A stretch of 64,000 nt of DNA from Flavobacteriia bacterium (lineage in GTDB: Bacteria > Bacteroidota > Bacteroidia > Flavobacteriales > Weeksellaceae). Within the stretch, counting starts at the first letter, position 1, and every line of letters starts with the position of its first letter. The stretch is from positions 274,078-338,077 of the forward strand of contig JAECQR010000003.1 in assembly GCA_015999765.1 (NCBI GenBank), given 5' to 3'. Positions 1 to 8,892 of this stretch are shown here, piece after piece. Below the pieces are notes generated by a model that was not told the DNA's origin, made no database searches, and saw nothing but the letters and a program-made list of their open reading frames with translations. A program made the position numbers and the translations under genes.

Positions 1-1522
1 TTAAATCCGGGAAAAACTGCAGGAAAAAAGTAATCATCAAAAGACGGATGTGCATCCCGTCGACATCGGCATCGGTAGCGATAATCACATGATTGTAGCG
101 CAAATCCTCAAGCGAATCTTCAATATTCAGTGCTGCCTGAAGGAGATTGAATTCCTCATTTTCGTACACTACTCTTTTGGTGAGTCCATAACAGTTCAGA
201 GGCTTTCCTTTGAGCGAGAAAACAGCCTGGGTTTCCACATCGCGGGACTTGGTAATTGAACCGGATGCGGAATCACCTTCGGTGATAAAGATCATGGTTT
301 CTGCCTTTCTTACTGCTTTCTGATCGTTGTAATGTTCGCGGCAGTCGCGGAGTTTTTTATTGTGAAGCGAAACTTTTTTGGCTCTTTCGCGCGCGAGTTT
401 CTGGATTCCCGAAAGTTCTTTTCTTTCCCTTTCGGAAATAATGATTTTCCGGTGAATGGCTTCCGCAATCTCCTGATTTTGGTGAAGGAAGTTATCGAGT
501 TTGTTCTTTAAGAAGTTCGTAATGAAGGTTCTTACCGTTTCCTTTCCGGGCTCCATTTCATTGGAACCTAATTTTGTTTTGGTCTGTGATTCGAAAACCG
601 GCTCAATTACCTTAATGGCAATCGCAGCAATAATGGATTTTCTGATATCTGCCGCTTCGAAATTTTTATTGAAATATTCACGGATGGTTTTTACGTATGC
701 TTCGCGGAAGGCATTCAAATGCGTACCGCCCTGCGTGGTATTCTGTCCGTTGACGAAAGAAAAATAAGTTTCAGACTGAGATTTATCTGAATGGGTGATG
801 GCTACTTCGATGTCTTCGTCTTTCAAATGAACGATGGGATAAAGAATATCGCCTTCAATTTCTTCCTGCAAAAGGTCTTTCAGTCCGTTTTCGGAAAAAT
901 AGGTTTCCCCGTTGAAGATAATTTTCAGCCCCGGATTCAGATAACAGTAATTTTTGAGCATCTTTTCGATATACTCTTTCCTGAATTTGAAATGGGTAAA
1001 AATAGTGCCGTCGGGAATAAAAGTGATTTCGGTACCGTTTCGGTCTGATGTTTCAGTTTCGGCGTTATCGTTTGTGATAATTCCTTTAGAGAACTCAGCG
1101 ATTTTTACTTTTCCTTCACGTACCGATTTTACACGGAAATATTCTGAAAGCGCATTCACTGCTTTGGAACCTACACCATTCAAACCTACTGATTTTTTAA
1201 AGGCTTTGGAGTCGTATTTACCGCCGGTATTCATTTTCGAAACGGCGTCTACAACTTTTCCCAAAGGAATTCCACGACCGTAATCGCGAATTGTCGCTTT
1301 GCCTTCGTCAATTTTAATTTCAATCCTTTTGCCGGATTTCATTACGAACTCATCAATGGAATTGTCGATAATTTCTTTGAGCAAAATATAAATCCCGTCG
1401 TCTGCTGAAGAGCCGTCACCCAGCTTTCCGATGTACATTCCGGGACGAATCCGGATATGCTCCTGCCAGTCGAGGGTTCTGATGTTATCTTCGGAATAAT
1501 TTACAGTGTTGTTTTCGCTCAT
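1..1522 (-). CDS. parE: DNA topoisomerase IV subunit B (partial, C-terminus off the left edge)
   Basis: ATPase/TOPRIM subunit of a type IIA topoisomerase, which with ParA/ParC-type partner decatenates chromosomes in the cytoplasm. Translating the minus strand from the ATG at 1520-1522 gives about 507 codons open to the window edge. Visible are the GHKL ATPase start (IRPGMYIG, then EIIDNSIDE and GRGIP), the [19 protein letters not shown] loop of the ATP lid, the transducer domain, the TOPRIM motif EGDSASG and the metal-binding [10 protein letters not shown] close to the edge. The N-terminus [15 protein letters not shown] is typical of Bacteroidota ParE rather than GyrB, which is why I prefer parE; GyrB is the alternative. 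A -7-like TATTTTTG (minus strand, 1559-1566) lies 37 bases upstream of the start, without a clear TTG partner. The rest of the gene, and possibly parC, should lie left of the window. Confidence 0.9.
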   Translation of the reverse strand, partial: MSENNTVNYSEDNIRTLDWQEHIRIRPGMYIGKLGDGSSADDGIYILLKEIIDNSIDEFVMKSGKRIEIKIDEGKATIRDYGRGIPLGKVVDAVSKMNTGGKYDSKAFKKSVGLNGVGSKAVNALSEYFRVKSVREGKVKIAEFSKGIITNDNAETETSDRNGTEITFIPDGTIFTHFKFRKEYIEKMLKNYCYLNPGLKIIFNGETYFSENGLKDLLQEEIEGDILYPIVHLKDEDIEVAITHSDKSQSETYFSFVNGQNTTQGGTHLNAFREAYVKTIREYFNKNFEAADIRKSIIAAIAIKVIEPVFESQTKTKLGSNEMEPGKETVRTFITNFLKNKLDNFLHQNQEIAEAIHRKIIISERERKELSGIQKLARERAKKVSLHNKKLRDCREHYNDQKAVRKAETMIFITEGDSASGSITKSRDVETQAVFSLKGKPLNCYGLTKRVVYENEEFNLLQAALNIEDSLEDLRYNHVIIATDADVDGMHIRLLMITFFLQFFPDL

Positions 1523-1720
1523 GGTTTTCGCAGAATGCTTTTAAAATTCAGTAACTCACAAAAATAGCGAAACTAAGTTTATATATAAAATTTTGTGGAA
1601 AAATAATTGATGCAGGTCATACCGAATCCGCGCAAGGCAATTTTCACAGATTAAAGCTGATAATCAGCTGCTGTTTATCTTTAAAAGTCTTGTTAGAAAT
1701 TCAGTAGATTCTGATGAAGT

Positions 1721-2836
1721 TCAGCTTAGATTTTCCGGCTCGGCTTGGATTATGATTTTATCCGTTTCCATTGAATTTTCCTTCTTATCAAGACCTTTTT
1801 CAATTTTGAATATTTTAAATAGAATTCCGGGCAGCGAAAGCAAAACGGGACCAAAAACAAGACCCATTACCCCAAATATTTTCAGACCTAGAACTACTCC
1901 AAAAACCGTAATCAGAGGATGAATATCTGCCATCTTTTTCAGCAGGGTAAAACGTAAAACGTTATCAATACCGCCCACGAGAACCAAACAGTACAAAGTA
2001 AGGAACAACCCTCCACTTACATCTCCACTTGCAATCTGGTAAACACATACAGGAATGTAGATAAACATCGTTCCTAAAACCGGAACAATTGAGGCCGCAC
2101 CCGTCAATAATCCCCAAAAAATCGCATTATGGACGCCAAAAATTGAATATCCGATCATCGCGATCACTCCCTGAGCAAAACCCAAAATAGGAATACCGTA
2201 CGCATTCGATGTAATGAGCGCGGCATTTTCCCTGAGAAAAAACTTTTTACTTTCCTTAGAAACCGGCAGCAGTTCTTTGAATCTTTCCTCCATCATTCTG
2301 GCGTTGATGAGCATGAAATAAAGGATGAAAAGCGCGGTGAAAATATTGGCAAAAGTCTGCCCTACCCACTGTACCGTTGAGGGAATATAGGAAACAATTT
2401 TATTCAACAGCTGCAGGACCTTCTCATCCGAAAAAGTAAGATCAAAACGTTTTAGGAATTCATTGTTTTCAATCAGTATGCGGATTGAATTGAATTTATC
2501 CAGAATTGCATCCCGGTCACTGAGAAACTCATTAATTTTGGGTATCAGAATCTCCAGAATGATCCAGAGCGGTATGGCAAAAGTGATAATGATTAAAAAT
2601 ATAATCAGCGTGATCGAGAGGTTCTTATTGCGTTTTTTCTCCTCAACAAGTCTCAGATAAAACTTTCGGGTAAGTACATACAGCGTGATCGCACCCAGCA
2701 AACCTGATATAAAATACTTCAGTTCAACCAAAATAATCAGAATAAGCAGAAGCGCGATGAATAAAATGGCTTTCTGAACATTGATTTTCTCAAACAGTTT
2801 TTGCATGTTTCCCGGATTTTTACTTAAAAAAAACAT
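1721..2836 (-). CDS. AI-2E/PerM family membrane permease
   Basis: Polytopic inner-membrane protein of 371 residues in the AI-2E transporter (PerM/TqsA/YdiK) family. Members have been linked to signal export and sodium/proton antiport; the substrate here is unknown. Hydrophobic segments lie at about 22-57, 73-98, 155-177, 210-262, 274-295 and 305-345. The family signatures GAASIVPVLG (about 247-256) and DNVLRF followed by HPLITVFGVVLGLKIFG are present. The start ATG touches the stop codon of the P-type ATPase gene with no spacer, so the two are co-transcribed and probably translationally coupled. An internal ATG at codon 11 is an alternative start. The pairing suggests membrane ion homeostasis, but that is inference from context. 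Confidence 0.85.
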   Translation of the reverse strand: MFFLSKNPGNMQKLFEKINVQKAILFIALLLILIILVELKYFISGLLGAITLYVLTRKFYLRLVEEKKRNKNLSITLIIFLIIITFAIPLWIILEILIPKINEFLSDRDAILDKFNSIRILIENNEFLKRFDLTFSDEKVLQLLNKIVSYIPSTVQWVGQTFANIFTALFILYFMLINARMMEERFKELLPVSKESKKFFLRENAALITSNAYGIPILGFAQGVIAMIGYSIFGVHNAIFWGLLTGAASIVPVLGTMFIYIPVCVYQIASGDVSGGLFLTLYCLVLVGGIDNVLRFTLLKKMADIHPLITVFGVVLGLKIFGVMGLVFGPVLLSLPGILFKIFKIEKGLDKKENSMETDKIIIQAEPENLS

Positions 2837-5521
2837 TTAATTATCAGCGTGCCGCTTAAACAGCATTTTGTAGAGTTCGTGCGCGGTGAGTGGCATTAAA
2901 CCAAGTATTGCCGCCATGATCCATCCCTTCTGGTCCAACATATGAAGCTTGAAAGCATCCCGAAGTAGTGGAACAAAAAGCACCAGAACCTGAAGCAGAA
3001 TTCCCAAAACAATAGCACCGATCAGGTATTTGTTGCTGAAAAACCCAACTGCGAAAATACTCTTTTTCATATTTCTTAATCCCAGAGAGTAGAAAAGCTG
3101 AGCCAATACCAATACCATAAAAGCCAGAGTCCTCGCATTTTTTACTACCTCGTCCGGGACATTTCTATCTGAGGGCGAATATCCCATCTCGTAATATCCG
3201 AACCAGAACGCGAAAATACAGATAAGACCGATAAAGAGACCGCCTAGAACCGCCTGCAGACCTGCCCCATGGGAAAAGAAATTTTCTTTCGGATCACGGG
3301 GGCTTTCATTCATTACATCCGGGTCGCCATTATCCATTCCCAACGCGATAGCCGGTAGAGAATCGGTGATTAAATTAATCCATAAAAGCTGTGTGGCAAT
3401 GAGCGGAGAAGCCCAGCCTATAATCAAAGCAATAACCATAAGTACTACTTCTCCCAGATTGCAGGTGAGCAGAAATATCACCGATTTTTTAATATTGCTG
3501 TAAATATTTCTGCCCTGCTCTATTGCTTTTACGATGGTGGAGAAATTATCATCGGTCAGAATCATATCGGCAGCGCCTTTTGCAACGTCTGTACCGGTGA
3601 TTCCCATAGCGACTCCAATATCTGCTGCATTTAAAGATGGGGCGTCATTTACGCCGTCGCCGGTCATGGAAACAATGTTGCCATTAGCTTTCAGGGCACG
3701 TACAATCTTTACTTTGTGCTCCGGTGACACGCGGGCGTATACCAGGTACTGATCCACATTATTCTTTAAGTCTTCATCGCTGAAATCATCCAGTTCAGGA
3801 CCGGTAATAACTTCTTCGAGATGTTTTGCGATTTCCAGATCTTTCGCAATAGCGAAGGCTGTGTTTTTGTGATCACCTGTAATCATCACGGTCTTAATTC
3901 CTGCGTTTTTAGCAAGGGCAATTGAGGGTTTCACTTCATCCCTTGCAGGATCGATCATGCCTACAAGACCAAGAAGCACCAGCTCCTGCTCCATTTCCCC
4001 GGGTTGAGTATCTCTTGCGGCGGGTTTGTATGCCAAAGCCAATGTCCGCAATGCCCGATCCGACATTTCGCGTGCTGCGTTGCTAAAATTCTCCAAATCA
4101 CGATCTCTTACATCCCGGATCTCGCCTTCCACAAAAATTTTGGTGCAGACTTTTTTCAGACTTCCCAAAGCTCCTTTCGTGAAAACCTTATAGTCCCCAT
4201 TTTCTTCTTTCACCAGAACAGACATCATTTTGCGGTCGCTGTCGAATGCTTTCTCATTGATTCTTATGGTATCTCTGCTTAAATCCTTTCTATCCAGACT
4301 AATAGTATCTCCCATCACCAGCAGTGCAATTTCGGTGGGATCTCCGGTCGAGTTACCGTTTTCCAGTGTTGCATCAGAACATAGAATCATTCCTTTGCCA
4401 AGGAGTTTTGCGGAGTTGGGAATTTTATCCCGCTTATCATCATCCAGATCAATAAGACCGTCTGAAGTAAAAATCTGGGTGACCGTCATTTTATTCATGG
4501 TTAAAGTACCTGTTTTATCAGAACAGATCACATTCACAGAACCCAGTGTTTCTACTGCCGGAAGTCGGCGGATAATCGCATTTTTCTTCGACATAGAAGT
4601 TACGCCTATCGAAAGCACCACCGCTACAATGGCCGCCAATCCTTCCGGAATAGAAGCTACTGCAAGCGATACAGCAGTAAGAAACATTTCAGCCAAATCC
4701 CTGCCCTGAAACCAAGATAAAACAAAAATAAAAGCGCAGATGGCCACAGCAATCTTTCCGAGCATTTTACCCAGGTCATTAAGTCTTTTCTCCAGCGGAG
4801 TTTTGGTAGATTCTTCGTTATCAATGAGGTGGGCAATTTTTCCGACTTCGGTTTTCATTCCGGTTTCTACAACTACGCCAACTCCCCTTCCGTAAGTCAC
4901 TACAGAAGTCATGAAAGCCTGATTTTCCCTGTCACCAATCGGCGTATTTGGATCATCATAAACATCTTCAGCCCTTTTATTTTCGGGCACGGATTCTCCG
5001 GTAAGTGCAGATTCTTCGGTCTGAAGATTGGCAGTTTCAATCAGACGAAGATCTGCGGGGATGATTCGTCCTGCTTCAAGAATTACAATATCGCCGGGAA
5101 CAAGTTCAGAACTGTCGATTTCCTTGGTGTAAGCATCTCTTTTTACCAGTGCTTTTGGTGACGACATTTTCATCAGGGCTTCAATCGCTTTTCCGGCTTT
5201 TATTTCCTGATAAACGCCAATTCCGGCATTAATCATAATCACCAAAATAATGATGACAGAATCCACATATTCACCCATGAGAGAAGTGATAATTACTGCG
5301 GCAAAAAGTACATAAATCAGCCAGTCATTCAGCTGAGAAAGAAAAATCTGAAATACAGATTTCTTTTTTTTGGCCTGGAGCTTATTTTCTCCGAACTTCT
5401 TCCTTCGGACTAAAACTTCATCTTCGGACAGGCCATTGTCAGGGTTTACTTTAAGGTCCTCTAAAGTTTCAGTTATTGATTTGGTAAACCACATGGTATT
5501 ATTTTTATGTTTTACGGACAC
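2837..5521 (-). CDS. Cation-translocating P-type ATPase, Ca2+ (SERCA/PMR1) type
   Basis: ATP-driven cation pump of the P-type IIA group, 894 residues in the inner membrane. The order is N-terminal cation ATPase domain (1-70), membrane helices M1-M2 (about 63-105), actuator domain with TGES at 174-177, M3-M4 with IPEGL at 291-295, phosphorylation motif DKTGTLT with the aspartate at 335, nucleotide domain, the hinge TGDGVNDAP, and M5-M10. M6 carries NLITDSLPAIALG, close to the calcium-site N..TD of SERCA. Together with IPEGL this favours Ca2+ over Na+/K+ or Mn2+, though substrate cannot be proved from sequence. It is the first gene of a two-gene unit with the AI-2E permease. Confidence 0.92.
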   Translation of the reverse strand: MSVKHKNNTMWFTKSITETLEDLKVNPDNGLSEDEVLVRRKKFGENKLQAKKKKSVFQIFLSQLNDWLIYVLFAAVIITSLMGEYVDSVIIILVIMINAGIGVYQEIKAGKAIEALMKMSSPKALVKRDAYTKEIDSSELVPGDIVILEAGRIIPADLRLIETANLQTEESALTGESVPENKRAEDVYDDPNTPIGDRENQAFMTSVVTYGRGVGVVVETGMKTEVGKIAHLIDNEESTKTPLEKRLNDLGKMLGKIAVAICAFIFVLSWFQGRDLAEMFLTAVSLAVASIPEGLAAIVAVVLSIGVTSMSKKNAIIRRLPAVETLGSVNVICSDKTGTLTMNKMTVTQIFTSDGLIDLDDDKRDKIPNSAKLLGKGMILCSDATLENGNSTGDPTEIALLVMGDTISLDRKDLSRDTIRINEKAFDSDRKMMSVLVKEENGDYKVFTKGALGSLKKVCTKIFVEGEIRDVRDRDLENFSNAAREMSDRALRTLALAYKPAARDTQPGEMEQELVLLGLVGMIDPARDEVKPSIALAKNAGIKTVMITGDHKNTAFAIAKDLEIAKHLEEVITGPELDDFSDEDLKNNVDQYLVYARVSPEHKVKIVRALKANGNIVSMTGDGVNDAPSLNAADIGVAMGITGTDVAKGAADMILTDDNFSTIVKAIEQGRNIYSNIKKSVIFLLTCNLGEVVLMVIALIIGWASPLIATQLLWINLITDSLPAIALGMDNGDPDVMNESPRDPKENFFSHGAGLQAVLGGLFIGLICIFAFWFGYYEMGYSPSDRNVPDEVVKNARTLAFMVLVLAQLFYSLGLRNMKKSIFAVGFFSNKYLIGAIVLGILLQVLVLFVPLLRDAFKLHMLDQKGWIMAAILGLMPLTAHELYKMLFKRHADN

Positions 5522-5572
5522 CTAAATTTAAGCAATATTCCCATAAGATTATGCCGGCTGCATCACTTTAAT

Positions 5573-5606
5573 ACACAAAAAAAACCTTTCCAAAATGAAA
5601 AGGTTT
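5573..5606 (-). terminator. Rho-independent terminator after the FMN reductase
   Basis: Read on the minus strand, an 8-bp stem (AAACCTTT at 5582-5589 with AAAGGTTT at 5599-5606) is followed by a run of T. It sits about 20 bases downstream of the FMN reductase stop codon, and isolates that gene from the ATPase start. Confidence 0.75.
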
Positions 5607-5624
5607 AAATAGTAATGGTTTTAT

Positions 5625-6170
5625 CTAAAATTTTTCAACCCATTTCTGATAGGCTTCCACAAAACCTTTCAGGAATTTTTCGGTTGCTTCTACCACGGTT
5701 GTTCCATCTTCTTTAAAGATTTCAGCGGCATTCCCGATATAAGCTTCAGGCTGTGCCATCATAAAAACGTCCAGAAACACAACGGCCTGACGGATATTAT
5801 GGTTGGCACCAAACGCACCCAATGAACTCGGTGAAGCGGTAACAACGGCTCCCGGCTTGCTTTGCCACACGCTGCTGCCATAAGGCCGTGAACCAACGTC
5901 GATCGCGTTTTTCAGCGCGCCCGGAATGGTTCGGTTGTATTCTGGAGAGACAAACAGAACACCATCGGAGGCTTTAACTTTTGCACGGAAATCTGTCCAT
6001 TCCTGCGGAGGATTTTGATCCAGATCTTCGTTATAAAGTGGAAGATTCCCAATTTCAACAATTTCCATTTCCAGATTTGTTTGCGACAGCCTGATTAATT
6101 CATTAGCGATCTTTCTGTTGTACGACTCCTTTCTCAGGGAGCCCACGAGCACTGCAATTTTTTTTGCCAT
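5625..6170 (-). CDS. NADPH-dependent FMN reductase / quinone reductase
   Basis: Flavodoxin-fold oxidoreductase of 181 residues, in the family of SsuE, ChrR/YieF and Azr, using FMN and NAD(P)H to reduce flavin or quinones in the cytoplasm. The phosphate-binding loop GSLRKESYNRKIA (10-22) and the isoalloxazine-contacting SPEYNRTIPGALKNAID (about 95-111) are intact, and length is normal. It lies 82 bases downstream of an SDR oxidoreductase in the same direction, so the two may be co-expressed; an imperfect dyad in that gap (6194-6218) could be an operator. A strong terminator follows. Quinone or nitro/azo substrate preference cannot be read from the sequence. Confidence 0.88.
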   Translation of the reverse strand: MAKKIAVLVGSLRKESYNRKIANELIRLSQTNLEMEIVEIGNLPLYNEDLDQNPPQEWTDFRAKVKASDGVLFVSPEYNRTIPGALKNAIDVGSRPYGSSVWQSKPGAVVTASPSSLGAFGANHNIRQAVVFLDVFMMAQPEAYIGNAAEIFKEDGTTVVEATEKFLKGFVEAYQKWVEKF

Positions 6171-6193
6171 AATTTATTTTTTTATTATGATGA

Positions 6194-6218
6194 GGTGAAT
6201 TTAAACCTTTAAATCACC
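6194..6218. promoter_or_regulatory. Imperfect dyad upstream of the FMN reductase
   Basis: Arms GGTGAATTTAAA and TTTAAATCACC form an inverted repeat with one unpaired A, centred 36 bases before the reductase ATG. It has no T-run on the minus-strand downstream side, so it is not a terminator of the SDR gene. A repressor site is plausible but unproven. Confidence 0.35.
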
Positions 6219-6252
6219 CATCTACATTTTAAAATTTATAATTAAAAATTTC

Positions 6253-7008
6253 CTAAACTGCGAGATATCCACCGTCCACAGGATAATAAGATCCGGTCAC
6301 GAAGGAAGCATCATCTGAAGCCAGGAAAAGCAGCATTGCCGCGATTTCGTCGGGCTCACCCAATCTTCCGAACGCATGTTTGGTTTCCAGGAAATCAAGG
6401 GCTTCCCTGCCCATCGTTTCTTCGTTGACCATTCCGCTGTAGATAAATCCCGGTCCTACTGCATTAATGCGCACTTTATCTTTAGCATATTCCCATGCAG
6501 CTGATTTCGTAAGCCCTACGACACCGTGTTTTGCGGCCACGTAACCGGAGGAGGTTGCGAAACCTGCCTGACCGAGAATAGACGCGATATTAATGATGCT
6601 GCCGCTTCCGTTTTTTACCATTGCCGGAGCCTGGTATTTCACGCCGTAAAACACACCTGAAAGATTGATATCGATTACCCTTTTCCAGCCTTCTACCGAC
6701 ATATCACCTGCTTTGTTAACTTCTCCGCCGATTCCGGCGTTGTTTACGGCTACGTCCAGCTTGCCGAATGCTTTCAGCGTTTCTTCAACAAGTCTTTCAT
6801 TATCTTCCGGGCTGGACGAATCTGCTTTCACGAAAACGGCTTGGGCTCCGCTGCTTTTAATTTCTTCTACAACGTTGTTGCCATGCTCTTCGTTGATGTC
6901 GCTCACCACAACTTTAGCGCCTTCTTTTGCAAAAAGTAATGCGGTAGCTTTTCCGATTCCTGAACCTGCGCCTGTAATGATCGCTACTTTGTTTTCTAGC
7001 TTTTTCAT
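6253..7008 (-). CDS. SDR family oxidoreductase
   Basis: Classical short-chain dehydrogenase/reductase of 251 residues: Rossmann fold with TGAGSGIG at 12-19 (cofactor), NNAG at 89-92, and the catalytic S143, Y156 and K160. D37 at the end of beta-strand 2 (VVSDIN) favours NAD(H) over NADP(H). It resembles glucose-1-dehydrogenase-like and 3-oxoacyl-ACP-reductase-like SDRs, and the substrate cannot be named. A -7-like element TAAATTTG (minus, 7074-7081) lies about 65 bases before the start. The FMN reductase follows in the same direction. Confidence 0.9.
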   Translation of the reverse strand: MKKLENKVAIITGAGSGIGKATALLFAKEGAKVVVSDINEEHGNNVVEEIKSSGAQAVFVKADSSSPEDNERLVEETLKAFGKLDVAVNNAGIGGEVNKAGDMSVEGWKRVIDINLSGVFYGVKYQAPAMVKNGSGSIINIASILGQAGFATSSGYVAAKHGVVGLTKSAAWEYAKDKVRINAVGPGFIYSGMVNEETMGREALDFLETKHAFGRLGEPDEIAAMLLFLASDDASFVTGSYYPVDGGYLAV

Positions 7009-7135
7009 ATGTTTAATATTTAAAAATTTAAATTGAAGTAATTCTGTCTGCCTGAAAGATGCTGTCTGCCATACAAATTTAGGTCAAAGAAAATCTTAAA
7101 ACGTTGATATATGTTAATTTAACAGATTTTAATAC

Positions 7136-7165
7136 ATAAAAAAAACAGGCTAAACAGCCTGCTTT
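7136..7165 (-). terminator. Rho-independent terminator after ychF
   Basis: On the minus strand the stem CAGGCT (7156-7161) / AGCCTG (7146-7151) with a 4-base loop is followed by eight T. It lies about 40 bases past the ychF stop codon. Confidence 0.85.
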
Positions 7166-7202
7166 GAATTATACTTTAAGTGATATTTATGCAAATATCA
7201 CT

Positions 7203-8294
7203 TTATACATTAAATCTGAAATGCATTACGTCGCCATCTTTAACGATGTATTCTTTTCCTTCTACCCTCATTTTTCCCGCTTCTTTTACTTTGGCTTCAG
7301 AACCGAAATTGATGAAATCTTCATAGCCGATAACTTCAGCACGGATAAATCCTTTTTCGAAATCGGTGTGAATCACTCCTGCCGCCTGTGGCGCTGTCCA
7401 GCCCTGACCGATAGTCCAGGCACGAACTTCTTTAACCCCCGCAGTGAAATATGTCTGAAGTTTAAGTAAATCGTATGCTTTTCTAATGAGTCGGTTTACG
7501 CCCGGTTCTTCAAGGCCAAGTTCTTCAAGGAACATCTGTCTTTCTTCGAAAGTCTCCAGTTCGTTGATGTCTGCTTCGATCTGTACGGCTAATACAACCA
7601 CTTCAGCATTTTCTTTCGCTGCCATTTCCTCGATCTTTGCGATCCATTCGTTGCCGTTTTTAATGGAATTTTCATCCACATTACAAACATAAAGAACGGG
7701 TTTGTTGGTGAGAAGCTGAATTTCAGAAATAACAGATTGTGCAAAATCATCCATTGGGAATTCTCTCGCATTTTGACCGTCTTCTACAAATTTCTGAAGA
7801 TTCTGCAGGATTTCATATGTTAAAACGTCCTCCTTTTTTCCGGATTTGATGAACTTTTTCGCTTTATCCACGGCTTTACCGATGGCCTCCATGTCTTTCA
7901 GCTGAAGTTCTATATCGATGATTTCTTTGTCGCGCAACGGATCTACAGTTCCTTCTACGTGAATGATATTACCGTTTTCAAAACATCTTAAAACATGGAT
8001 GATTGCCTCACATTCGCGGATGTTAGCCAGGAACTGATTACCCAGACCTTCTCCTTTACTTGCGCCCTTCACCAGTCCGGCAATATCTACAATTTCTACT
8101 ACGGCCGGTAAAACACGTTCTGGATTCACGAGTTTTTCGAGTTCGAATAATCTCTGGTCAGGCACGGAAACGGTTCCCAGATTGGGTTCAATCGTACAGA
8201 ACGGATAGTTGGCAGACTGTGCTTTAGCGTTGCTCAGACAGTTAAAAAGGGTTGATTTACCTACATTGGGCAAACCTACGATTCCACATTTCAT
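7203..8294 (-). CDS. ychF: Redox-regulated ribosome-binding ATPase YchF
   Basis: Obg-family P-loop NTPase that prefers ATP over GTP, binds ribosomes and takes part in stress and translation control. The 363-residue protein has the G1 loop GLPNVGKST (7-15), the switch motif DIAGLVKGASKGEGLGNQFL, a coiled-coil insert and a C-terminal TGS domain ending MHFRFNV. The usual guanine-specificity NKxD is replaced by NVDE, as known for YchF. It is monocistronic, with its own promoter and terminator, and diverges from the BlaI operon. Confidence 0.97.
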   Translation of the reverse strand: MKCGIVGLPNVGKSTLFNCLSNAKAQSANYPFCTIEPNLGTVSVPDQRLFELEKLVNPERVLPAVVEIVDIAGLVKGASKGEGLGNQFLANIRECEAIIHVLRCFENGNIIHVEGTVDPLRDKEIIDIELQLKDMEAIGKAVDKAKKFIKSGKKEDVLTYEILQNLQKFVEDGQNAREFPMDDFAQSVISEIQLLTNKPVLYVCNVDENSIKNGNEWIAKIEEMAAKENAEVVVLAVQIEADINELETFEERQMFLEELGLEEPGVNRLIRKAYDLLKLQTYFTAGVKEVRAWTIGQGWTAPQAAGVIHTDFEKGFIRAEVIGYEDFINFGSEAKVKEAGKMRVEGKEYIVKDGDVMHFRFNV

Positions 8295-8351
8295 AAATTT
8301 TTGCTTTTAGCAAGACACTTTTGGCGCGTTGCAGTTTAAATTAAAGGTGTG

Positions 8352-8385
8352 CAAAGATAATGTTTTTGAACAAAACCTCATGCAA
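8352..8385 (-). promoter_or_regulatory. Candidate ychF promoter
   Basis: On the minus strand TATCTTTG (8352-8359) matches the Bacteroidota -7 consensus TAnnTTTG. A TTG lies 23 bases upstream (8383-8385). The element ends 57 bases before the ychF ATG. Confidence 0.5.
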
Positions 8386-8460
8386 TTTAAAATGCTTGAT
8401 AATTTAGGATACCTAAAAGTTTTAAAACTGAGAATCAATACTTTAGATTTAAATCATATA

Positions 8461-8482
8461 TATCACTATAAAAATAGTTGTA
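8461..8482 (+). promoter_or_regulatory. Upstream (imperfect) BlaI operator
   Basis: TATCACTA-N6-TAGTTGTA is a diverged copy of the perfect operator at 8508-8529, with the same arm length and the same 6-base spacer. The two are offset by exactly 47 bases. It overlaps the -33 TTG of the promoter. Confidence 0.6.
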
Positions 8483-8507
8483 AGAGTAGAATTAATTCCT
8501 ACATTTG
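8478..8507 (+). promoter_or_regulatory. Promoter of the blaI-M56 operon
   Basis: TTG at 8478-8480, a 19-base spacer and TACATTTG at 8500-8507 match the Bacteroidota sigma-A consensus exactly. The two operators lie on either side of and partly over it, so a bound repressor would block RNA polymerase. Confidence 0.75.
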
Positions 8508-8529
8508 TATCACTAAATACATAGTGATA
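8508..8529 (+). promoter_or_regulatory. Perfect 22-bp operator overlapping the blaI start
   Basis: TATCACTA-N6-TAGTGATA is a perfect inverted repeat that starts right after the -7 element and ends on the A of the blaI ATG. BlaI/MecI repressors are known to bind such dyads as dimers in their own promoters. Assigning it to this BlaI is inference. Confidence 0.7.
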
Positions 8530-8888
8530 TGCAGATTGCTCAATTAACAAAAGCCGAAGAACAGGTAATGCAGTATCTCTGGGAGATCGAAAAAGGTTTT
8601 CTGAAAGATATTCTGGAAGTTTTTCCTGAACCAAAACCGCATACCAATACAGTGTCAACCATTTTGAAAGTACTGAAGGAAAAAGATTTTGTTGATTACG
8701 AGGTTCATGGAAGGCAGCATGAGTATTTTCCACTCGTTTCCAAAGAAAAATACAGCGGAAAATCGATGAAAAGTCTGGTGAAGAATTACTTTGAAGGATC
8801 TTACAAAAACGCGGTTTCATTTCTGGTCGAAAAAAATGAGATGAGTGTGGAAGATCTGGAAATGCTGCTGAACGAACTTAAAAAATAA
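8529..8888 (+). CDS. BlaI/MecI/CopY family transcriptional repressor
   Basis: Winged-helix repressor of 119 residues. The N-terminal half (LTKAEEQVMQYLWE through NTVSTILKVLKEKDFVDYEVHGRQHEYFPLV) is the penicillinase-repressor DNA-binding domain, and the C-terminal helices are the dimerisation domain, which in BlaI/MecI is inactivated when the partner M56 protease is triggered. The start overlaps the operator at 8508-8529, and the M56 gene follows 4 bases after the stop, so they form one operon. No beta-lactamase gene is nearby, so the inducing signal need not be a beta-lactam. Confidence 0.93.
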   Translation: MQIAQLTKAEEQVMQYLWEIEKGFLKDILEVFPEPKPHTNTVSTILKVLKEKDFVDYEVHGRQHEYFPLVSKEKYSGKSMKSLVKNYFEGSYKNAVSFLVEKNEMSVEDLEMLLNELKK

Positions 8889-8892
8889 CAGC

